Positions 20,351-32,089 of a stretch of DNA of 64,000 bases are shown piece after piece (position 1 is the first letter of the stretch; each line of letters starts with the position of its first letter). The notes beneath the pieces were generated by a model. That model searched no databases. It was given only the letters and a program-made list of their open reading frames with translations, and had not been told where the DNA came from. Location of the stretch: the NCBI GenBank assembly GCA_951812925.1, contig OX638370.1, forward strand, positions 116,822,897 through 116,886,896, given 5' to 3'. The DNA is from Calliopum simillimum (lineage: Eukaryota > Arthropoda > Insecta > Diptera > Lauxaniidae). Position numbers and translations under genes: made by a program.

Positions 20351-22596
20351 ACGTGTAGAATACATTTAACTCTCTAAGATTTCGAACTGGAACATTAAAT
20401 GGAATTAGTGCCAATAAGTCAGGAGAATTTATCCGGTTATCAATTATATCCTTAATGAACATTACGTTGTTAAAAACTCTTCTGTCAGCCAAGCTACCAA
20501 GATTCAGTAGACGGCACCTCACCCAATAGGAGGGCATGTCCTGCCATGAATAAAGTCGTCTTAAAGCAAACCTGGAAAAGCGTTTCTGAATATTTTCAAT
20601 ACGATTAATTGACACGTCGTAATAGGGATCCCATATCAAGCTTGCATATTCTAATAGGGATCTAACAATACAATTAAAAATAATTGTAGATGTCAAAGGA
20701 TCCAAAAATTCCCTTGAGTTTCTCTTTAGAAAGCCAAATTGTGAGTTTGCTTTTGAAATAAGATATTCAAGATGCGTATCAAATGAAAACTTTGAATCAA
20801 CGAATACGCCAAGGTCTTTAAACTTAATTACTCTTGAGAAGCAGTCACAATCATTGTATTTGTAATCATAGGAAATTGGAACAGTCTTCCGAGACAGCGT
20901 GAGAATACTACATTTCTCAAAATTTAGAAAGAGTCGATTCTTTCTACACCAGTGAATAAGGGAAATAATATCCTCTTGAAGATTCAATATTCAAGTTGCA
21001 ATACTTAAAAATGAGAGGAATGTCATTAATAAAGATATTGAAAAGTAAAGGACCTAAGTGGCTACCTTGAGGAAAACCCGAATTAACAACTATAGATCTT
21101 GAATAATGCTCATTAATCTTAACCATCAGTGTTCTACCCGTTAGATAAGATTCAATCCATTTCAAAAGCTGTGAATGCATACCCATCTTTTCAAGCTTCA
21201 ATAGTAAAATATGATCCACACTATCAAACGCTTTTTTAAAATCGGTGTACAGAACATCTACCTGTGAACCGCCTTCGATTACATTTAAGCAATAATTTGA
21301 AAAAATCGCAAGATTAGTTGTAGTGGATCTACCACTAAAGAAACCATGTTGTTGAGTTGCAATTTAATTTTTTATCTCGGAGAATAAAAGCCTATTCACA
21401 AGTTTATCTAGAATTTTAGGAATAATTGAAAATTTTACAATACCTCTGTAATTTTCAATCTTATATTTTTGACCAGATTTAAATATTGGCGAAATGCAAG
21501 CGGTTTTCCATTCATTTAAAACAATACCGCTGGAAAGGGATTTATTGTAAAGCAACCCGAGAGCAACATACAAACTATTTGCACAATTTTTCAAAAATTG
21601 TGGAGGGAGCAAGTCAAATCCAGCACCTTTATTACAATCAAGGGAGTTCAAGGCTTCTAAAACAACATCATCTGGAATATTTAAATTCCCGATATTTAAA
21701 TATTGGGGCAAATCTGAAAAATTATTAGCATTAATTTGAGCACTGCTAGAATTAAATACCGTCCCAAAGAAATCGGCAAACAATTCAACAATTTCCTCAG
21801 TACTATTGCCTACAACACCATCAGATTCCATAGATTTAGGGAAACCAAGAGATTTTCTTTTATTATTTAAAAACAACCAAAAAGATTGGGAGTTAGACCT
21901 TATATCATTTTCAATCGAAAAAATATATTTTTTGTACAAAAAATTAGAAAGGAATTCAAACTCTCGTCTACGCAAACTAAAGATTTTTCTGTCAGCTGGC
22001 AAACCTGACCTTTTAAATTTCCGATGAACCTTGTTTCTCAATTTTTTAAGATTTATCAATCTCCTATTAAACCAAGGATGTTTATGGCTAGTTTTTTTCT
22101 TCTTTACGGGTACGAACATATGCAGGCCCTCGCTGATAATTGCCTTAAAAGTAGAGTACGTGGTTTCAATGTCCTTCCCTTCGAATACCAGACTCCAATT
22201 AATCGTTTCAAAAAAGTTATTCAGGGCAGTGTAGTTAGCTTTATTGAAGTCATAAAAGAGAATGTGATCTTGTTGACGGTTATCAAAATCATAGAAACGC
22301 AAATTTAATACAAGTGCTTTATGATGGACTGAATCATTTGTTAGTGGCAGATCGCATTTGTCAAGTTTGTACTTAAAGTCATTGTTAATGAAAATAAGAT
22401 CCAAAATTCTACGAAGATCGTTTTTAACATCATTAATTTGAAATAAATTTAACGCATATAATGAATCACAAAGTGTGTATTCAATAGCACTTTTTAAATT
22501 AAAAGGCATCAACATTTTCTCTTCGATGCAAAAATTCCATTCAATATTGCCGAGGTTAAAATCACCAAGCACACACGGGTTTTGATTTGAATGCAA
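20345..22596 (-). pseudogene. LINE ORF2 reverse transcriptase, broken
   Basis: The main open piece (22596-21364, 410 codons) covers the endonuclease end, the linker and RT motifs 0-2. It stops after LLFSEIKN. The reading resumes in another frame with the VDHILLLKLEKMG and GFPQGSHLG motifs (about 21300-20990). A deletion removes the ADD motif and joins to HWCRKNRLFLNFEKCSIL (20987-20345). Frames, deletion and truncation all show it is inactive. Confidence 0.85.
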
Positions 22597-22610
22597 AGAG
22601 CTAACAATTT

Positions 22611-23088
22611 GATTAACACTTTAACCAATTATTCAAATTCTACCTGATATCTTGGATACTTCTTGATAAATTGGATACAACCGAATTTTTTGGATACAAC
22701 CTGGCGATATGATCATTTATGTTCAGCCAACCTAAATCAACAATCAAAAAAAAAAAAAAAGTTTCACAACTCCCCCCCCAATATCAAATTAGTCAATTAA
22801 TCCATAGCCGGAATGCATCATGATCATGTAAAAACATCATGGTAGACAGTGTTTCAAAACTAAATTCCTCGACAATGTAGACTGCCCTTAATAATACCGC
22901 CATATTTTTATCTCGTTTTCTCTGCCTGAAATGTCAAATTTTAACGAAAGAGCTAAAATCACCGACAGAAAATATGTCAGTTTGTGTGTGCTGTGACGAA
23001 GGGGATTTGCATTTAATTTTTGAAAAATAAAAAAAAGAAATAAAATCCACCAACATCTGCCATAAGAAAAAAATATCTGAAACACTAG
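22611..23088. other. Unassigned interval upstream of Pabp2
   Basis: No gene was recognised. GGATACAACC-type motifs recur near 22670-22710 and near 19600. Confidence 0.35.
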
Positions 23089-23164
23089 CTAAACTAATAA
23101 CGAAAAACAAAATAAAAACTTTACAAAAGTGCCTGTATTTGTGCTTATATTTATTGAAATAAAT

Positions 23165-23352
23165 AAGTATAACTTACCGTGAAAATAATAAAAATCTGAA
23201 AATCTCGCCAGCAAATCGAAATCGGAAGCTTGACTTTTGTGCGCAGGTTTTTCCCCTGTCCTAAATATTTGCCACCATTTTGATATATTTATACTTCGTT
23301 GAATTTCCCCTTGAAAAATCGTGGATTTTTTTTTTGCTAAAACTGCTGCCAT
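23165..23352 (-). CDS. Candidate first coding exon of an unidentified gene divergent from Pabp2
   Basis: An ATG at 23352 opens a frame of about 58 codons (MAAVLAKKKSTIFQGEIQRS, then KWWQIFRTGEKPAHKSQASD). It runs to a strong donor (G|GTAAGTTAT near 23175). The start lies 222 bp from the Pabp2 start on the opposite strand, with no other gene between. I do not recognise the protein, and no downstream exon could be placed with confidence. It could instead be part of the Pabp2 promoter region that is open by chance. Confidence 0.35.
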
Positions 23353-23574
23353 TGAAGAGAAACGTCACGTTGCAGATTGACGTTTTTGCCCAGGAATAGG
23401 AGAAAAGTGAAGAAGCTTTTTTGTTGACGTCGTTCGTTGTCTCGTTTCCTTTCGGTCAGAACTGCGTTGAAAAAGAAAACGAAACAGAGTAGTCGTTGTC
23501 ATCAGCGTCGAGTAAAAAACGTCAAAAAGTAGCATAGCACGAAGAAGTAGAGGAAGAAAAGATTATCGATTAAA

Positions 23575-26108
23575 ATGGCAGACGAAGATTTAACATTGAA
23601 CGAAGATCAGCTTTTGGAGAATCTGGATGATGCTAATGGCGAAACCGAAGCGGAACTGATGAATGAAAACGAGGTAAGTGGCGCAAAAATAAAAACCAGT
23701 TTTAAAAAATAAGTAAACTTCAAAAGTCGCCAAAAAAATACACAAAAAAAAAGAGTCGAAACTTTCGATGGTATAGCGAAAAAACTGAAAATTGCGTTTT
23801 CGATTTCGCCATTTTTCATTGAAAGTTGTTGGGCGTGTGTGTTTTTTTTTGTGCAGCCAAACAGACGTGAAAATATTTTTGTATCTATTTTTGTAATTTT
23901 TCTCTCGCTACTCATTACAAAGGACGAAACCAATATGCAAATTGATCCAGAATTAGAAGCAATCAAGGCAAGAGTTAAGGAAATGGAAGAGGAAGCCGAA
24001 AAAATTAAACAAATGCAATCGGAAGTGGACAAACAAATGGCCGGTTCCACTACGGGCATCGCAACGGTGCCCCTCTCCATTGAGGAGAAACAAGAGATCG
24101 ATACACGTTCCGTTTATGTGGGAAATGTAGATTATGGCGCTTCTGCCGAAGAATTAGAATCACATTTTCATGGTTGTGGTACAATTAATCGTGTTACCAT
24201 ACTCTGCAACAAAGCTGATGGTCATCCGAAGGGTTTTGCCTATATAGAATTTGGTTCAAAGGAATATGTCGAAACTGCCCTAGCTATGAATGAGACTTTG
24301 TTCCGTGGTCGTCAAATTAAGGTAAGTAGGGACAATCCAAAAGTGCAGATAATGACAAGAATTTGAAATTTCATTTGGACACTTACATATTTTGAAAGGT
24401 TTCGTAATGAGGCTTGTAATTGCTGAAATACCAAGATTCAGCGCGGAAAGCAACTTCACCAGCTCGTTATGCGCAAAAGAATCCTTTTACTATCGAAAGG
24501 TAGTAACTTTTGTTAAAAGAGTGGCTATGCCGAGTATCTTCATCCGAACTCTGGCACTAAAGAAGGTAATCACACTTGTGATTTTCCATCATGTTGAAAA
24601 GTTGCTTATGTCCAGCCAGTTCCCAAAAAATGCTGGGCTACCAACCTTAATAAATATCGGCTCAATGCAATATGCTCAGTGCTCTCTAAAGTTATGGATA
24701 GCGTTATAAATAAACTTTCTTTTGATTCATTATCGTCAATATGGTTTCTGTAGATATCGCTCTACTGTTAAATTAATGACGTTCGTCACTGAGAGATGGA
24801 ATCAAATTTTTTTTTCTTAAGGTTTTGATCGGGACAGGCAACGCGCCCTCGATACAAAACTAATTGCATATGGCAGCATCGTGCCCATGATTTGGTCTTG
24901 GGGGGGGGGGGGGGGATGATTTTTCAAAAGGGCGTATTTCCACTTCCGACCTCGAACAAACCTAATGCCATCGCCATTATCATTGCCAAAATGCAACCTC
25001 TAGTTCAAAATCCATCACAAAAAATGCATTTTTCCAAGAGAAAATCGCGATCAAAAATCGCATTTCGGAACAAAAGAGCTTTTTTTCATATAGTTCCATA
25101 GAAATTTTTAGAGTTTTATACAAACAGACATATTTCGAATAGTCGCCGACGAAACCTTTAATGTTTTTTATATGCGCCAGGCTATATAGGTGCTAACATA
25201 CCATGTATATGGGCAACAGCTTAAATTTCCAAATAGTGAAATAAGAGTGATTTATAAAAATCTCCAAGCAAAAGGGCTTATTTCCAAATATTTCAGAACA
25301 AAAAGGCGCATTTCCAAATGTTTTTACTTTTTGCAATTACTACAAATATGTTAGAATAAAAATGTTAAGGGGATTAGAATCTTGGTCAACTCACTATAAC
25401 ACTGGAGACAATAAAAAAAAAATAAGTTACTGTATACAGCCCCTAAAAGTTTTTCCTCATTACTGAAAGTTTGTTTAACATGGAAATACGCCCTTTTTAA
25501 AAAAAACTCCTCAATTCTGTTTTATTTAAATATTTTCATTAATTTTATTCATAATTCAAAAACATCTTCCTGGAAGGGTTTGAACCCTCGAAACCCACCC
25601 CGACACGGGCATGGCATTTTGTTAGTATCAATTGTTGAAGCTTTGTGTCAGAAACCAATCACGCCTTAATGTGACTTCGCTAACTACATTTCAATCGGCT
25701 TATTACCTTTCTTCTGGGAAGTTCAATCTGACAAAAATAAAACATAGACAATTTATTTGAAACGTGCTTTAAATGTACCTACGCAATTGAAATTTCAAAT
25801 TCTGAAACTGAATATAAGTAATACTAATACATATTTTTAAATTTATTTTTGCAGGTCATGTCCAAGCGCACCAATCGCCCCGGCCTTTCGACAACAAATC
25901 GCTTTGCTCGCGGCAGTTTCCGTGGCCGAGGTGCCCGCATTTCACGCGCCTGCTGTCATACTACTTTCCGTGGTTCACGTCGCCCAATGTAATTATTAAG
26001 AAATAAAAGTTGGCTGTATTTTTTTTGAACAGAATTTTCTAAACCTTTATTGTTTTTGGTTTCAGAAGGGGTTACCGTGGCAGGGCTAATTACTATGCAC
26101 CTTACTGA
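23575..26108 (+). CDS. Pabp2: Pabp2, nuclear poly(A)-binding protein (PABPN1)
   Basis: PABPN1 binds the growing poly(A) tail in the nucleus, stimulates poly(A) polymerase and limits tail length. The coding exons are 23575-23673, 23923-24321, 25855-25988 and 26066-26108, all with GT/AG ends. They join in frame to 224 residues, the Drosophila length. Residues 1-33 are acidic ([17 protein letters not shown]). A coiled coil ([18 protein letters not shown]) spans about 46-72. The RRM, about 95-172, has RNP2 SVYVGN and RNP1 KGFAYIEF. An Arg/Gly-rich tail with FRGRGAR ends [10 protein letters not shown]. Intron 2 (1.5 kb) holds a LINE fragment and a MITE. Confidence 0.95.
24390..24815 (+). pseudogene. 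LINE reverse-transcriptase fragment in Pabp2 intron 2
   Basis: Shifting plus-strand frames read [46 protein letters not shown] and [19 protein letters not shown]. These match the order of RT motifs 1-2 in jockey-type LINEs (W...Y-QPVPKK...[13 protein letters not shown]...QYGFR--RST). Stops and frameshifts are frequent. Confidence 0.7.
24902..25515. mobile_element. MITE in Pabp2 intron 2
   Basis: Ends AAAAGGGCGTATTTCCA (about 24927-24943) and the complement TGGAAATACGCCCTTTTT (about 25479-25497) face inward. They bound about 600 bp that contains further GGGCTTATTTCCAAAT-like copies. A G14 run lies at the left edge. There is no coding sequence. Confidence 0.6.
25989..26065 (+). promoter_or_regulatory. 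Retainable last intron of Pabp2 with stop and poly(A) signal
   Basis: If this 77-nt intron is kept, the frame ends at once (...RRPM-stop, TAA at 25990-25992), and AAATAAA follows at about 26000. That would give a protein lacking the conserved [13 protein letters not shown] tail. The removal sites are GTAATT and TTTCAG. Use of the retained form is an inference. Confidence 0.45.
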
Positions 26109-27830
26109 TTATTGCTTTTCCCTTATTTTTAAGGTAAGTTCAGTTTGCTTTGTTTTTCCGTTCTTCTTGTGTTTGTTTATAGATTATAGTTTCTTTTAGT
26201 TGCTCTTATTTTTCTTTTAGTTTATTTTTGCGTAGGAACTTTTTTTTCACCTACATATTGAAAATGAAAATTATATTTATATATTCATACTCTATTATGT
26301 AGTAAAAACTTTTCATTGTTAGAAAAAAGTATTAGTTTGCATTTTAGGTCCTCTATCCTATTAACCTACGTTTTTAGAAACTTAATTATTGATTTTTTAT
26401 TTTGTTTTCTATAAAAAAAAAATCTTTGAAATTTTCTATTTTTGATTGCATTAAAACTTTTAGTATACCAGTGTAGTTAGTATATGTATATTTTTTTCAT
26501 TGCATGTTTTGGAAAATCAAATAACAGACACACCCTTTTCAATTCCTTCACTATTCAGAGGGTCGATTCATTTTCTGTGAAACCGTGAAGTAAAACGCTT
26601 TTTCACACTTGCCATAACAAATTTTACTAGAAAATAATGAGTAAAGTTTCGACTTTGCTGTTTCACAGAACCAGAAGTACTCCTCTATATATACTACTAA
26701 TGGGTTAACACCACACAAATAGCAAACTCAGTATAAAACAGAATTTCTATTGTAACGGAAGAACTAAATTTAAAAAATAATCCAAGTATATACTAAAACG
26801 TTGGACAAAAAACTTTTTCACCATTTTTTACTATGATTTGCACAAAGTTAAAATTATTTTGATATGTTTTGCCATTAACTCAGTTAACATTAAATACAAA
26901 TTTTTCAATATAAACAACAAAATAAGCGGTCTCACAGAAGTGCAAAATAAGATCAAGCAAATAGAGAAAGACAAAAAGCAAAGCAGTGACTTCATGTTGA
27001 GCTTTTCTATTTTGTAGGTACTAAATAGCAAAAAAGTACTAAAAGTAGTTTTATGGAAAGAAACAATTCCTACAATTTGTTTTCGACCACTGGGCGATAC
27101 TTGTAAATATGATACTGAATTTAAATATAAAAATTTCTGATCCTTACAAGATTTTTACGTAGTTTTTGAAAATAAAAATATGAATACGATTTTGAAACTC
27201 CCATTTGTTTTTTATGTGCATAGTATGTATTTTAGTATTTTTATTTTGTCTATTTTTCTTTGTGCACTTTATTGTCGGAAATGGTAAATTTTTTATTTTT
27301 TTTAAAGGTGTTCAATATTTTTATTAGCTAGTTAGTTAATTTTAAATTATCTGTTTAATTGCAATATGGGCACACCGGAGGTCTAAAAGATACGTCATGG
27401 TCATTCCTAGCGTATAATTTAGTGATGTATGACCCCAAAATTATGGAAAATGGCTTTTGTAAAGCTGAATATAGTGAATATATAGATGGCATAACGCTTG
27501 AAGTGAGGTTGATAAGAGTTAGCACTGTCATTGGTTATGCGAAACAGATAAAAACCTGGCTGTGCTTAGTATGCTGTGAAATAAGCATCTTGGGGGCCTA
27601 CGTTATCATTCTCTGTTCTACGATTTTCGGTGCAAAATCTGAATCTGACCAGAGGATTGTAATTTTTGCTTAAAAAATCAGGCATGATTTGAGGCATATT
27701 TAAATATTTACAAAAAATTGCATAGCTTCTTTCCTTTGCTGAAATTAGATGCTATGAATACATCTAAACTTAATTGCAGAATTATTTGTGTTTGTATAAA
27801 TTGAAAGCATTTTACTTCAATTTGTAATAT
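26109..27830 (+). other. Pabp2 3' UTR and unassigned downstream sequence
   Basis: AT-rich, with several AATAAA sites. TTTAAG|GTAAGT at about 26131 is a donor-like site within the likely 3' UTR. A 130-bp inverted-repeat element lies at 26558-26690. A 104-codon frame at 27359 has no recognisable homology. Confidence 0.45.
26558..26690. mobile_element. Short MITE related to the GGGGGTCGATTC family
   Basis: Left AGAGGGTCGATTCATTTTC then TGTGAAACCGTGAAG; right CTTTGCTGTTTCACAGAACC then AGAAGTACTCCTCT. The ends are imperfect complements and resemble the ends of the elements at 1166-2743 and 4233-5349. Confidence 0.5.
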
Positions 27831-27834
27831 CTTC

Positions 27835-28110
27835 GAATGACCAAAACTCAACTGGAAAAGGTTGTTGGAGAGAGAAATCCAAAAATCGGAGAAAGTCATG
27901 GAGAGATAATAGCCATCGCAAAAAATCGCACTAGAGGGATACGTCTCCCGCAAAGAACCGCATTATTTTCATTTCCAAATTGATGGCAGTAAATTTCTGG
28001 CATTATATCCAAAAAAATTTCCGCCGTTTTTTCGTGTGGCGCTATTTCCGGGAGCCGATAGATACATTTCATTTTGGCCCTATGCTAACCCTGGGAGTTG
28101 CAGGAGCACG
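27835..28110 (+). pseudogene. RTE-like LINE 3' fragment
   Basis: Plus-strand frames give NWKRLLEREIQKS, SWREIIAIAKNRTR and then GADRYISFWPYANPGS. These are diverged forms of the tail at 19877-20350 (NWKRSLEKEIQES, SWQEIKVIARDRDKW, and TTTCATATTGGCCCTATG). The pieces are split by about 90 bp. Confidence 0.6.
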
Positions 28111-28590
28111 TATACATCTTTGAATAAAAGCATGCCATTAAAAATGTCGACACATCTTGTAGGTCGAAATTCTTTTTTTTGGTTTGAGGCTTTTGGAACT
28201 TTTTGGATTCGTATAAGATATGTAATTCACAGATATGAACAATGATTAATCGACTTTACCTTCAAGAGGTGCACATAATATTTGTGCAGTGGCTGAAAAA
28301 AGTAATTTTCTAAAAAAGTGGACATACCGATATATGAGTCGCTCAGAAGACAATGCGGCCAAGTTAAGTAACATCAAATTATATTTATTTTTATAATTCT
28401 GAAATTCTGTTACAAAATATTCGGAAGCTATATAAAAAAAGACCTGTTTATGACCGTTAATCAGCAAACTTTTTTGAATTTCGTGGGGCTTCTTATATTC
28501 TTAGGAATTTACAAACTGTTTCTGCATTAATGACATTCGACAGTTCTAATTGAAAAAAATAATTTTGTTTGTAATATGTCGGACAAATGA
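28110..28590. other. Unassigned interval
   Basis: No gene or clear repeat recognised. Confidence 0.35.
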
Positions 28591-28604
28591 TAAATCAATC
28601 AGTT

Positions 28605-28860
28605 ACGAACATTATCTTTCAACAAACTGATTGCCCGAAGTATACGGATAGAGTTACTGAAACCTGGTTCCGAGATCATGGCATCCAACCATTAGATTGG
28701 CCACTTCAATATCCTGGCTTGAATTCCATGCAGCAGCTGAAATGGAAAGTGAAGCACTATTCTAAAGAATTTTGACGGAGTGTAAACTGGAGCTGCCACG
28801 CCTTGGGATAAAATTGATGCGAAAGCATTCCAATCGCTGAGTGCGAATTAAAGGCAAAAG
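28605..28860 (+). pseudogene. Tc1-like transposase remnant
   Basis: FQQTDCPKYTDRVTETWFRD, then HGIQPLDWPLQYPGLNSMQQ and WKVKHYSKEF follow the Tc1 pattern FQQDNDPKHT...LDWP-QSPDLNPIE-LW. The catalytic acid of the DLNPIE block is replaced (GLNSMQ). The frame stops soon after, and no terminal repeats were found. Confidence 0.75.
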
Positions 28861-28869
28861 AAAGTCATA

Positions 28870-30030
28870 CTAATTGCTAGATTTTGTTTGTAAGTCACAA
28901 AACTGATTTTTGAGTATTGTTCATGAAAGTCCTTGATGTGAAGGTTTGGTTCCAGGTCGTATTTTATAGTACCATATATATTTGGGTTTTTTGTGCGGCT
29001 ATATCTCGTGCACCGTTCGTGATTTTGTTTTCCTATCTTTAACAAAGCTATCGACTAAAGGAACGAAAGTGAGCAACAAACTGACCCGAAATACTGCGTC
29101 TTGAACCTCAATTCACAAAAATGTCAAAAAATTTATATCATTTTTGGTCATAGCTACTAAACCGTTCCGTATTTTGTCAAAATTGTAGCCAAGAGTAAAC
29201 TGAACAACTCTTTGGAGCATGCCAATATCATTAGAGTACTCCTTGATACCCTAAAAAAGTTTTTTGAAATTTTACCCTACTGTAGAACTCTGAAACTACA
29301 ATTTGGATAAAACTTGTTTTCCCAAGGCCATCATGAAATCACGCAAGAAACAATTTTCTAGTTTATACTGTTTTTATGAGTCTTTTTGACCCCTTTTTCC
29401 AAAAAACGGGCTACAATAGGTAAAAGCATTCAATAAAACTTTCCGTAGAATATTATTCAAGCGCAATTCAAGCTACTTTTAACTACTTTGCGCAGTTAAG
29501 GCGAAAATTTGCCCGGAAAATTTATGGGTTACCACAAAAATGCACCGGCTTACCCGTACAGTTATTTTGATCGAATTACATCTTCATCCATCCAATTCAT
29601 CAGACTTTTATCGCCCGGTCTGGTAGAAAAGATTTTGTTCGAGTTTTATAGTTCAATAGTTGCAAAAAGCGAGACAAAGTTATAATGTTTTGACGATTGA
29701 TCTTGGATATTCAAGATATTTACATGATTATTTATTCCTTGGATTATATTTGGTCGGACGATCAGCGGCACACGAAATTGTCCTGTTGCAAATAAGTTTT
29801 TGAACACTTTTAAGAAGTTATACTTTCAAACAAAACAAACAAAGCAAAACATGTTATTTACTTAAGCTGCAAAAGCAGTTATTTCCGTAATCGTGGCTAA
29901 AATTGTGCAAAACAAGTTAAGAAACTCTACAGATGCAAAACAAGTTAAATCCTATTTTATTTTATTAATTACAAAAAGTTGGATCTATGTACTGAGATAA
30001 TCCATATTTTGCAATTTAGATCAGTAAGAT
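28870..30030. other. Unassigned interval
   Basis: No gene recognised; AT-rich unique-looking sequence. Confidence 0.35.
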
Positions 30031-30306
30031 ATATGGGCGTTTCTCAGAAACTTAACCTATAGTTGTCAAACACGTCAGATGTCAAACACCTTAGATGCAT
30101 TTAATTCAAATAGTAATGGTTTTTTGTGAATTTTTTGTGAATGTACATACTTGTTAATGTTTGAACAATATGTCCGCGGGCCAATATTCACAAAAAAATC
30201 ATTACTATTTGGAATTAAATGTATCTAAGGTGTTTGACATCTGACGTGTTTGACATCAAAACTTGACGACAACTAAAGGTTAAAAGTTTCTGAGAAATGC
30301 CCATAT
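30031..30306. mobile_element. MITE with long terminal inverted repeats
   Basis: Starts ATATGGGCGTTTCTCAGAAA and ends with the complement ...TTTCTGAGAAATGCCCATAT. The arms run about 115 bp each, through GTCAAACACGTCAGATGTCA and TAATGATTTTTTTGTGAAT. The spacer is short, so the element is close to a perfect hairpin. The arms are highly similar, suggesting a young insertion. Confidence 0.85.
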
Positions 30307-30779
30307 ACTTCAATCCAAAAAAAAAATAAAAAATTTGATCAATGTATTGGATAGGAATAGTTTAAGTAGTTTTTCGTGATTTGCCAACAATTATGAAAGC
30401 ATTAACTTCTTTTGCAATTGGAAGACGATTCATTTGTTCAAAATATCGAATATGTTTATTTTAAGATTTAGGTAAGCATTTTGTGATAGGGTACAACTTT
30501 TTTCCTTTGTCTCTTTTGCATTGTGTATAGTAAGTGCTTGTTTCTTTTACATAAGGTACGCATTGTTGAAAAACGAAAAATGGTTTTATATGCTCGCTTT
30601 AGCCTCGTTTTATTAAAAATATTCCAATACTAATGTAAGAAACAAATTTGTTAAATTAAGGCATGCTTCTATTTTTGTTTTTTTATTTGTAATGTAAATA
30701 AATTATTTTATTTTAATCCACTTAATTTGATTTCAGATTTTTTTACAAATATATAATGATTTCAAAAAACATTATATAA

Positions 30780-31470
30780 ATGCCATCTTCTTTAAAAAAA
30801 AATATTTAAACTAAAACAACTTAAAAGAAACAATAAAAAGTTATAAAGCATGAGAAAAAAATCCAATGAAAAATGAAACTAATAAAGATACACAAAAGGA
30901 AAAAATAAAAAAACATTTGGAAAAAAATACATAGAAAAAAAGGAAAGCTAACCTACTCCTCCGTCTCGACGTTGAACTAATTTTCTGTTGGCTATAATGT
31001 TTTTTGAATGATACACCAAACATCCCCCTTTAAACACTTTTATTTTCCAACAACTTTAAAAGAGCTAAACAAAAAATAAAAAACAAAAAAGAAGAACAAA
31101 ATAATGGGAAAAAATGATTACAAGAAAAAAAGGAAAACAAAAAAGAATTCTAAGAGAAAAAATTAAGATAAAAAAATATTAAAAAAGGAAAATAACGGAA
31201 AGAAAGAAATTGAGAAAAGATAAAAAACCCAAGAAGAAAAAAAACCAACAACAGTTTAAAAGAAGAAAAGGCAGAACGGAAAAAAATAATTATTTAAAAA
31301 ATAATAATGATAAAATTATGTTTTAATGAAAAGAGAGAAAAACCACAACATAGAAAAACACATTTATTTAAACAAATATAAAAATTTAGATGCTAAAAAC
31401 AACTTGGAAAATAATAATATAATTAAAATATTATAAAAAGTAAGAAATTGTGTCTTTTATTTCTGGAAAT
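30780..31470. repeat. A/GA-rich low-complexity tract
   Basis: Almost entirely A-rich with interspersed G (AAAAGAAAAC-type) on the plus strand. The open frames crossing it are compositional artefacts. Confidence 0.7.
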
Positions 31471-31629
31471 TGTTAAGGTTTGATTGGTTGTGTTGTGTTT
31501 AAAAAAATTACATTAGCAGATCGATATATTTATTTGGTAAGTGCAAATGTCCCATCTTTCAGAAGTAGGGCGCACCAGCAACAATTATACAGATTGCTTA
31601 TCATCTTTGACATCTTATTCGATAGCTCT

Positions 31630-32035
31630 TGGTTCTTCACGAAAACCGGTCATGTGGCTACTATCGCTCTTGAAAACCAAAAGACTATGAAATCAGCGTG
31701 GTACACGACTATTTGTTTGCCAGAAATTTTCGATAAATTAAGTGAAACCAACAAAAAGAGCAAATAATTTTGCTCAAGCGAGTACTTGAGCACTCAAAAG
31801 ATCGAATTGATGAGTCACCCGCCCTACAGTACCGACTTGGCAGCCAATGACTGCTTTATGTTTCCAAAAATAAAAGATAAGATGCGTGGTCAACGATTTA
31901 CATCGCCCGAAGAAACGGTTGGGGCTTTTAAAACTCATGTTTCGGAGCTATCATCTTCAGACTGGTCAAAGTGCTTTGACAAATGGTTTGAACGCTATCT
32001 TAAAGGCGAATATTTTTAAAAGCAATAAAGCTATT
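31630..32035 (+). pseudogene. mariner transposase C-terminal remnant
   Basis: KTGHVATIALENQKTMKSAW, YTTICLPEIFDKLSETNK, then IELMSHPPYSTDLAANDCF, RGQRFTSPEETVGAFKTHV and WFERYLKGEYF match insect mariner transposases. The first catalytic Asp region is absent. The HHDNASSHTS block holding the second is deleted, and PDLAPND has become TDLAAND. The element is inactive. Confidence 0.85.
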
Positions 32036-32089
32036 TTTGTTGATAAACTTTCGTTTTTTATTACCTTTTCCAGAAACTTACAGGGCAAC

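Larger units (their letters stand above)
19628..22610 (-). mobile_element. 5'-truncated LINE of the jockey/CR1 group, dead
   Basis: A (TTTA)n tract at about 19628-19672 is the 3' tail of a minus-strand LINE. The ORF2 pieces run from the end of the endonuclease (VLGDFNLGNIEWNF, near 22580) through the reverse transcriptase (KGAGFDLLPPQFLKN, YTDFKKAFDSVDH, NSGFPQGSHLGPLLFN). They continue to a C-terminus ending RTNYSLNEPISRC and NRNIFRKSLLI-stop near 19767. The stretch that should hold the catalytic (F/Y)ADD box, near 20985, is deleted and shifts the frame. The endonuclease N-terminus is missing. Another LINE tail interrupts it at 19888-20339. Confidence 0.85.

Noticed and set aside
23607..24080. 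Minus-strand 157-codon frame over Pabp2
   Set aside because: It crosses Pabp2 exons and an intron on the opposite strand. It has no homology I recognise, while the plus strand encodes the known protein.
24392..24709. 105-codon plus-strand frame in Pabp2 intron 2 as a gene
   Set aside because: The RT-like motifs lie in other, shifting frames, so the open frame itself is accidental within a dead LINE fragment.
25570..25625. Possible tRNA (GGGTTTGAACCCTCG, a reversed B box)
   Set aside because: Only the T-arm-like part is present. No A box or cloverleaf could be found at the right distance.
30841..31023. Minus-strand Phe/Ser-rich 60-codon frame
   Set aside because: It lies in an A-rich low-complexity tract and reflects base composition.
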